From Lunularia cruciata (lineage: Eukaryota; Streptophyta; Marchantiopsida; Lunulariales; Lunulariaceae): a DNA stretch of 64,000 nucleotides. The translations under genes and the position numbers were made by a program. The stretch is from positions 78,820,218 through 78,884,217 of the forward strand of contig OX419755.1 in assembly GCA_948567375.1 (NCBI GenBank), in the 5' to 3' direction. The notes beneath the pieces are model-generated. The model saw only the letters and a list, made by a program, of their open reading frames with translations, made no database searches and was not told the origin of the DNA. Of the stretch, positions 59,481-64,000 are shown one piece after another. Position 1 is the stretch's first letter, and each line of letters begins with the position of its first letter.

Positions 59481-59879
59481 CAACTCTAGAGGCTCATCCT
59501 CACACTTATCTCTTGATGGTACGAAGGCTCCACTCCAAGCCTGTTGCACCAACTGATCTACATGTTGCTACAATGCCTCCTCTGAACTCCACAATGGAAC
59601 ATCCAAGGTGGATGGAACAATCCCACTCGTACTCCAAATCCGAGTGATCTCCTCTAGTACTAGAGTATCCTCTGCATGGGCATTCCACTTCAATAAGTCA
59701 CCAGGCCAAGTAACTGCACCACTGAAAGCTAAAACTAATGTTGCCATGGTCCGGGACTGTAGTGAGCCAAGACTACCACTATTGAACCGTACTGGTAGGT
59801 GACATACCCATCCCTCACTAGACTGCCAACCTGGTCTATAGGAGGCTATCTCCTCCCAATTGTCCATATTGAAACCCAT

Positions 59880-60175
59880 GGGTAGTAACACTGCTCCCCC
59901 AACTAGCACATCATATGACTCAGCTATTGTCACAATAGCCTAAGCTCTTACCACCGAGCTATTAGTCAAATTACCAGGCTGAACCTGGATAACAAGCTCC
60001 CCACGTGTAATGTACTATGTCAAACCACCACCTAGAGATGTCTGGATCTGAAATGGACACCTCTCCACATTGGTCTTCCGTAACTCTAGACCGACAACTG
60101 TAGCCTTCCCCAACATAAGGGGCTGCGCACCAGAGTCTAACAAAACTCTTTATGGTGTATAAACCTTCCCTAAAG
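59880..60175 (-). pseudogene. Aspartic protease domain of element D
   Basis: The retropepsin signature VLLDSGAQPLMLGKATVVG is intact here, unlike in A. It is followed by VEVHFQIQTSLGGG and by AIVTIAESYDVLVGGAVLLP. Stops are present on both sides, so no functional product is expected. Confidence 0.7.
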
Positions 60176-60199
60176 GTCCCACCAAACGGAAAATCCCCC

Positions 60200-62735
60200 T
60201 TTGGTTCTCCAATAGGACAACACTAGGTGTGAACTATGCTCTCTCAAAGGCCGGTCTAGTTGGCAATTGCTCCAGTTTAGCCATTGTTGCCTGCCAAAAA
60301 CCATTGGTCGCTGAATGGATCCCATGCTCCTCAACCAAGTTAGCTGCACTACCAACCACCTCTACTCTAGTAGTAGGAACCGCATCATCCCTACTCTCAC
60401 ACATTGTGGTAGCCAACCGGAACATTGGAGTTGGGTCAACTCCCAATGTAAACATGCCATTGGCCAAAACAAAGGATGCCACATAATCAGCTGAGCCGCC
60501 CCCAACATCATGCTAGACTCAGTCTATGTATTAGTAGGTAGCTGACTAGCAGGTAGTCCATCATGTACTCCATCACCACCTACCACACCTGCATTGGGAC
60601 ATCTAGAAACCATGGATGTTGTCTGCAATGCCTCAAATAGCATGAAAGATTGGGGAAGTTTGACCTGTCTCCCAACCTCTCCTCTGTGGATCCAACTCCA
60701 CTGATGCTTCTCTAGGCTCTAGAGCACGTACTACACTCCTAGTCACTATTGCAGATGCATCCACCTATGCTGCTCTGCACATGAAGTCCAAAGCATCTCT
60801 ATCTCTAGCATATGAGGTGGAAGCCTCAGCACCCAAATCTGATCTCCTTTAAGCAATAGCCATACTAGCCAATCTTTGCTCCAACTACTCAATCCGAGTA
60901 GCCATAGTTGTATCAGAAGTAAGAGTAGGTATTGCATTCCTACTAAGTGTAGATCCTCTACCACCACCTCTATTGCCTCATCCTCCATGAACTAGAGCTC
61001 ATCTATTACCTGCCATAGTTGTAACAATATGGAGTTTAGCGACGAAGTTAGTTGGGATTACGAAGTAGCACATAAGACAAATTAGCCTAGAATATTCCAG
61101 AAGTATCTAGGAAGCTTCTTGGAAAGCTTCCTGGCTAGCTTAGCGTGCACCTCAAGTAAGTAGCTTCTAGAAACTTCCAACTAGCTTAGCTTGCACGCCA
61201 AGTAGGCGGTTTCTAGAAGGAAGCTTCTTGAGAAGCTTCCTAGTTAACTTGGCTTGCACTCTAAGAAAGCGGCTTGAGGAAGCTTCTTGAGAAGCTTCTC
61301 AAGGGCCTTGTATACTACCTATAAATACCAAGGCCAAAGCTCATGCTAGGCATTTGGAGTTTTCCCTCATTCAAGTGTCCCAATGTGAGTTTCCATTCTC
61401 CTATTTCTCTCCTTGGATTCAGTCTTTTACAATAATAGCCCTACCACTCCATAACTCAGGGTGTAGGTCAAAACATTGGTCACTAGTGTGACCGAATCTA
61501 TGGCAATGCTCACACTGCCTCTGTGCTGGCTGTGATGCACTTGAGGTATTAGGTCCATTGCCCTGAGTACGCTCTCTCCGATGGTGAGGTCCACCACAAG
61601 TCCAACAAGCAACACCACCACTCATTGGCTGTTGTTGATCCAAAAATGAAGGCAAGGGTCTAACTCTACTAGGCCCTCTACTCGCTCCATAGGATCTAGG
61701 CTGTCCACCTTGTCCTCAAAAACCAATTGGGCATGGTGCACTCTATTGCACTCTAGAAGAAGTCACAACTGTGGATGAGGTCACCCTACCAAATCAAGAT
61801 GTCACCACTCTCTCCTCCACCATGTTGAGCTCAATATGCTCAACCAAACTAAAGACTATTGCCAAAGTGGGCGAATTAGTCTGCAACAACGTAGCATCAC
61901 AAACTCTATGTCGTAACTCCCTATCTAGTATCCCATACCAAAACTGGACTGCTTGGGCCTCAATAACTCCCTAAGTGAAATTGGTCAGCCATCTCATGCG
62001 AGTGTATGCCTCACGTAGGCTCTCTCCAGCCTTTCGTTGGACCTCCTACAAGCTCCTCAGCTTGTCAGTCCGCACTCCTTGGTAGTTTTGCCTCAAACAT
62101 TAGAAGAACTCCACCATGGGGTTAAACCCTGATACCACACCACCTCCTATAGCGGTATCTCCACTTATAGTAGCACTATCTCCAGCTAGTGCACCTTCAC
62201 TAGCTCCACTAACACTACTCAAGCTAGAACTTGTAGGTACAGCCAATCTAGTCTTGGCCACCAAACCTGAAGTGATAGAGATGTAGTTTGGAGACCAATA
62301 CTATCTCCATAACTCAATCTCCTCCAAATAAGCTCTCATGAACTCATGGTAGTCATCCATCGGTGGACCCTCTAGATGCTGAAACAACCCCTTCCATGCC
62401 ATGAAGGGTGTAAACAAAGTCAGGTTCCACATCTATTATAGATCAAACCAACTATCAAACTCCTAGATGAAGTCATCCAACTCAATGGTACCCATTGTAC
62501 CAAAGTAACACCTAGGGCCTTTGGAGGCCCCAAATATCTTGTCCATGTCCCACAAAAATGGTGCAGACACACCAAGTGCACTCTTAATTGAATCAACTCT
62601 TGTGTCAAACTCCAACTTAGAGTCCATCTCCTCTCTCACTGGGACCTGAGATACAAGCTGATATCAAGTACCACTCCGAGTAAACCCATTGCGTATTGTA
62701 GGGCTATCTCCTTTGGAATCCCCAAAGAACTCCAT
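60200..62735 (-). pseudogene. Gag of element D
   Basis: The start codon is at 62735-62733. Fragments align with A: LELEFDTRVDSI.., the domain with FQHLEGPPMDDYHEF, the helical LRSL..VQRKAGESL block, and the knuckle QCEHCHRFGHTSDQC near 61490-61530. Between about 61010 and 61420 D carries about 400 bases absent from A (repeats of the type cttctagaagcttc, then a tataaatacc TATA-like box), probably a separate small insertion inside Gag. Many stops and shifts are present. Confidence 0.7.
61010..61425. mobile_element. Small unknown insertion inside Gag of element D
   Basis: Aligning D with A around 18090-18125 shows about 400 extra bases here. The insert is rich in self-complementary gaagcttc and tagaagctt motifs, such as agaagcttcttgagaagctt, and carries tataaataccaagg. 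It also has ttgcctgcc-like borders where Gag sequence (the LHPELWSGR region) is repeated or split. It may be a non-autonomous element or solo LTR of an unrelated family. Confidence 0.5.
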
Positions 62736-64000
62736 CATGACAAAGTAACCGCAACCGCAAACTGCAACAACAAATTAGAACCGCAAACTGCAACCGCAAG
62801 TCACAACCACAAGTACCCTACCAAGTGCCAACACCAATTAAGCACCACCCACTAATGTAACTCTAAGCGAGATAATTACACTAGGGGAAGGGCAACATAT
62901 AACCTACCATCATAACATGCATTGTCACGGTCTGCAGGTCATCACCTCCTGCCTCACCGGAGAGAAACAAAGATAGTTTGACTGGTCATCACTTGAGCCT
63001 CACTATCGAGAGCACACCAGAGCACCAACGCTCAAAAGTCAAGGCACCTCACACAACCGTGGTGCACAAACAAGAAGCAAAGAACAGAGGAGTCCAATCA
63101 CAAGAAATCTAAATGAAAACCATCCATTTCATAAAACAACATGGGATTGACTCTATCACCATTTGGCATTTGAAATAAGAGAAGTTTGTATCTAAGTCCT
63201 AAGCTACTAGGATCACCAAGAATGGGATCAAACTGCCTCTCCTAGCCAAAGCTACAAGTATATAGATAATAGTGGCATAGTCACTAGGACAACAAGTGAG
63301 GGTGGACCAGTTGGCTAGGGCACCAGTCTAGGAATAAGAGATCTAGGGGTCAAACCTTATTGCACACAATCTAGCAAGAAAGGCAGATTTTGCCAACCAA
63401 TGACCAAGATCTACTCTAAACTAGCTAGCCTCATGCCAGCAAGTTGGCTTGTTGGCCCTTTTAGGCCTTCATAGCCTCTCATAGTCCTGTGCCTATAAAT
63501 GCCAAAATTCAGCCAAATGAGGCCTTTCTTCTTGCCACTTCGAACCTCTTCTAAAATTTGGTGAAACTCCTTCAAACTTGCAAAAGTCCTCTAAACTAGC
63601 AAAAGTCCTCCAAATCTGGCCAAAATCTGACATAAAATCCAGCCAAAATCTGAAGTAAAATCTGACATAAACCCTAAAGTTGACTGATGGCCAAATCCCT
63701 TGCTAACTCTTCACTCAAGCCAAATTGAAAACACAGGTTTCTCCAAATCACAAATTCACAAGAATAGCTTCACAACTCCACCTTCAATTTGACTTTTTGA
63801 GCCCAACTCCCAACGAATTGGTCCTGCCTTCACCTCTTGAGCTCAAAATCACAACAACTGCTTGAAATTTGCTCCTTTTGTGCTCAAAAATTGGCCAGCG
63901 CTTCTGTACACCATCTACCTTATTGTCAAATCTCTATCAAGCAACAAGCTTTTGCACACCAAGGAAAAATTAAACTTCAATTGAGCTACCAACGATCCAC
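62736..64000 (-). other. Leader of element D, truncated by the window edge
   Basis: It aligns with A 15526-16791, including the GT-rich repeats before Gag and the gaacctcttatgtc-like and tagactggtgccctagccaa blocks. The last bases (revcomp gtggatcgttggtagctc) correspond to A at about 15524, so the 5' LTR of D should lie immediately beyond this window. Confidence 0.8.

Larger units (their letters stand above)
55131..64000 (-). mobile_element. Ty3/gypsy element D, inverted relative of A, cut by the window edge
   Basis: D runs right to left and aligns with A along gag, protease, methyltransferase-like domain, RT, RNase H, integrase and PHD-like module, ending in its 3' LTR at 55131-55721. It is not interrupted by other elements, so it shows the A-family sequence across the B and C insertion points. 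It has an internal deletion of about 955 bases, relative to A, between the methyltransferase and RT domains. The window ends in its leader, about 70 bases short of where the 5' LTR should begin. Confidence 0.9.

Overview
The window is nuclear DNA from a streptophyte, meaning a land plant or a close algal relative. Two intron-bearing host genes match well-known plant proteins, and the transposable elements are of plant type, including a chromovirus primed by initiator-Met tRNA. Retrotransposons carrying a cytosine methyltransferase have been reported mainly from charophyte algae and dinoflagellates, so a non-seed streptophyte is my best guess. I cannot name the species.

Layout. A TBC-domain Rab-GAP gene (minus, 608-3457, 8 exons) lies at the left, and a membralin gene (minus, 46323-52098, 14 exons) lies at right-centre. 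Both reading frames can be followed through every splice junction. From 7.6 to 12.3 kb there are pieces of a non-LTR retrotransposon with a restriction-like endonuclease module, plus short copies of its 3' tail (one more at 53.6 kb). An array of roughly 190-bp repeats follows (12.3-13.6 kb). From 15.0 to 40.6 kb there is a nested stack of Ty3/gypsy elements. The host, A, is interrupted twice: by B, which has a ~4.1 kb LTR and has lost its 3' part, and by C, a complete chromovirus flanked by a 5-bp target duplication. A degenerate solo LTR of the C family lies at about 42.1-42.8 kb. From 55.1 kb to the right edge there is D, an inverted relative of A cut off by the window end.

Highlight. A and D belong to one Ty3/gypsy family whose polyprotein has an unusual domain set: Gag with CCHC knuckle, aspartic protease, a C5-cytosine DNA methyltransferase-like domain, reverse transcriptase, RNase H, integrase, and a PHD-finger-like module at the end. 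This would put a chromatin writer and a chromatin reader in one mobile element. Both copies are now broken by stops and deletions. Many stops in one copy face CAG in the other, as expected from deamination of methylated CHG sites.

The rest (3.5-7.6, 8.5-10.5, 13.6-15.0, 40.6-42.1, 42.8-46.3 and 52.1-55.1 kb) is mostly AT-rich noncoding DNA in which I recognise no genes. No tRNA, rRNA or CRISPR feature was recognised.
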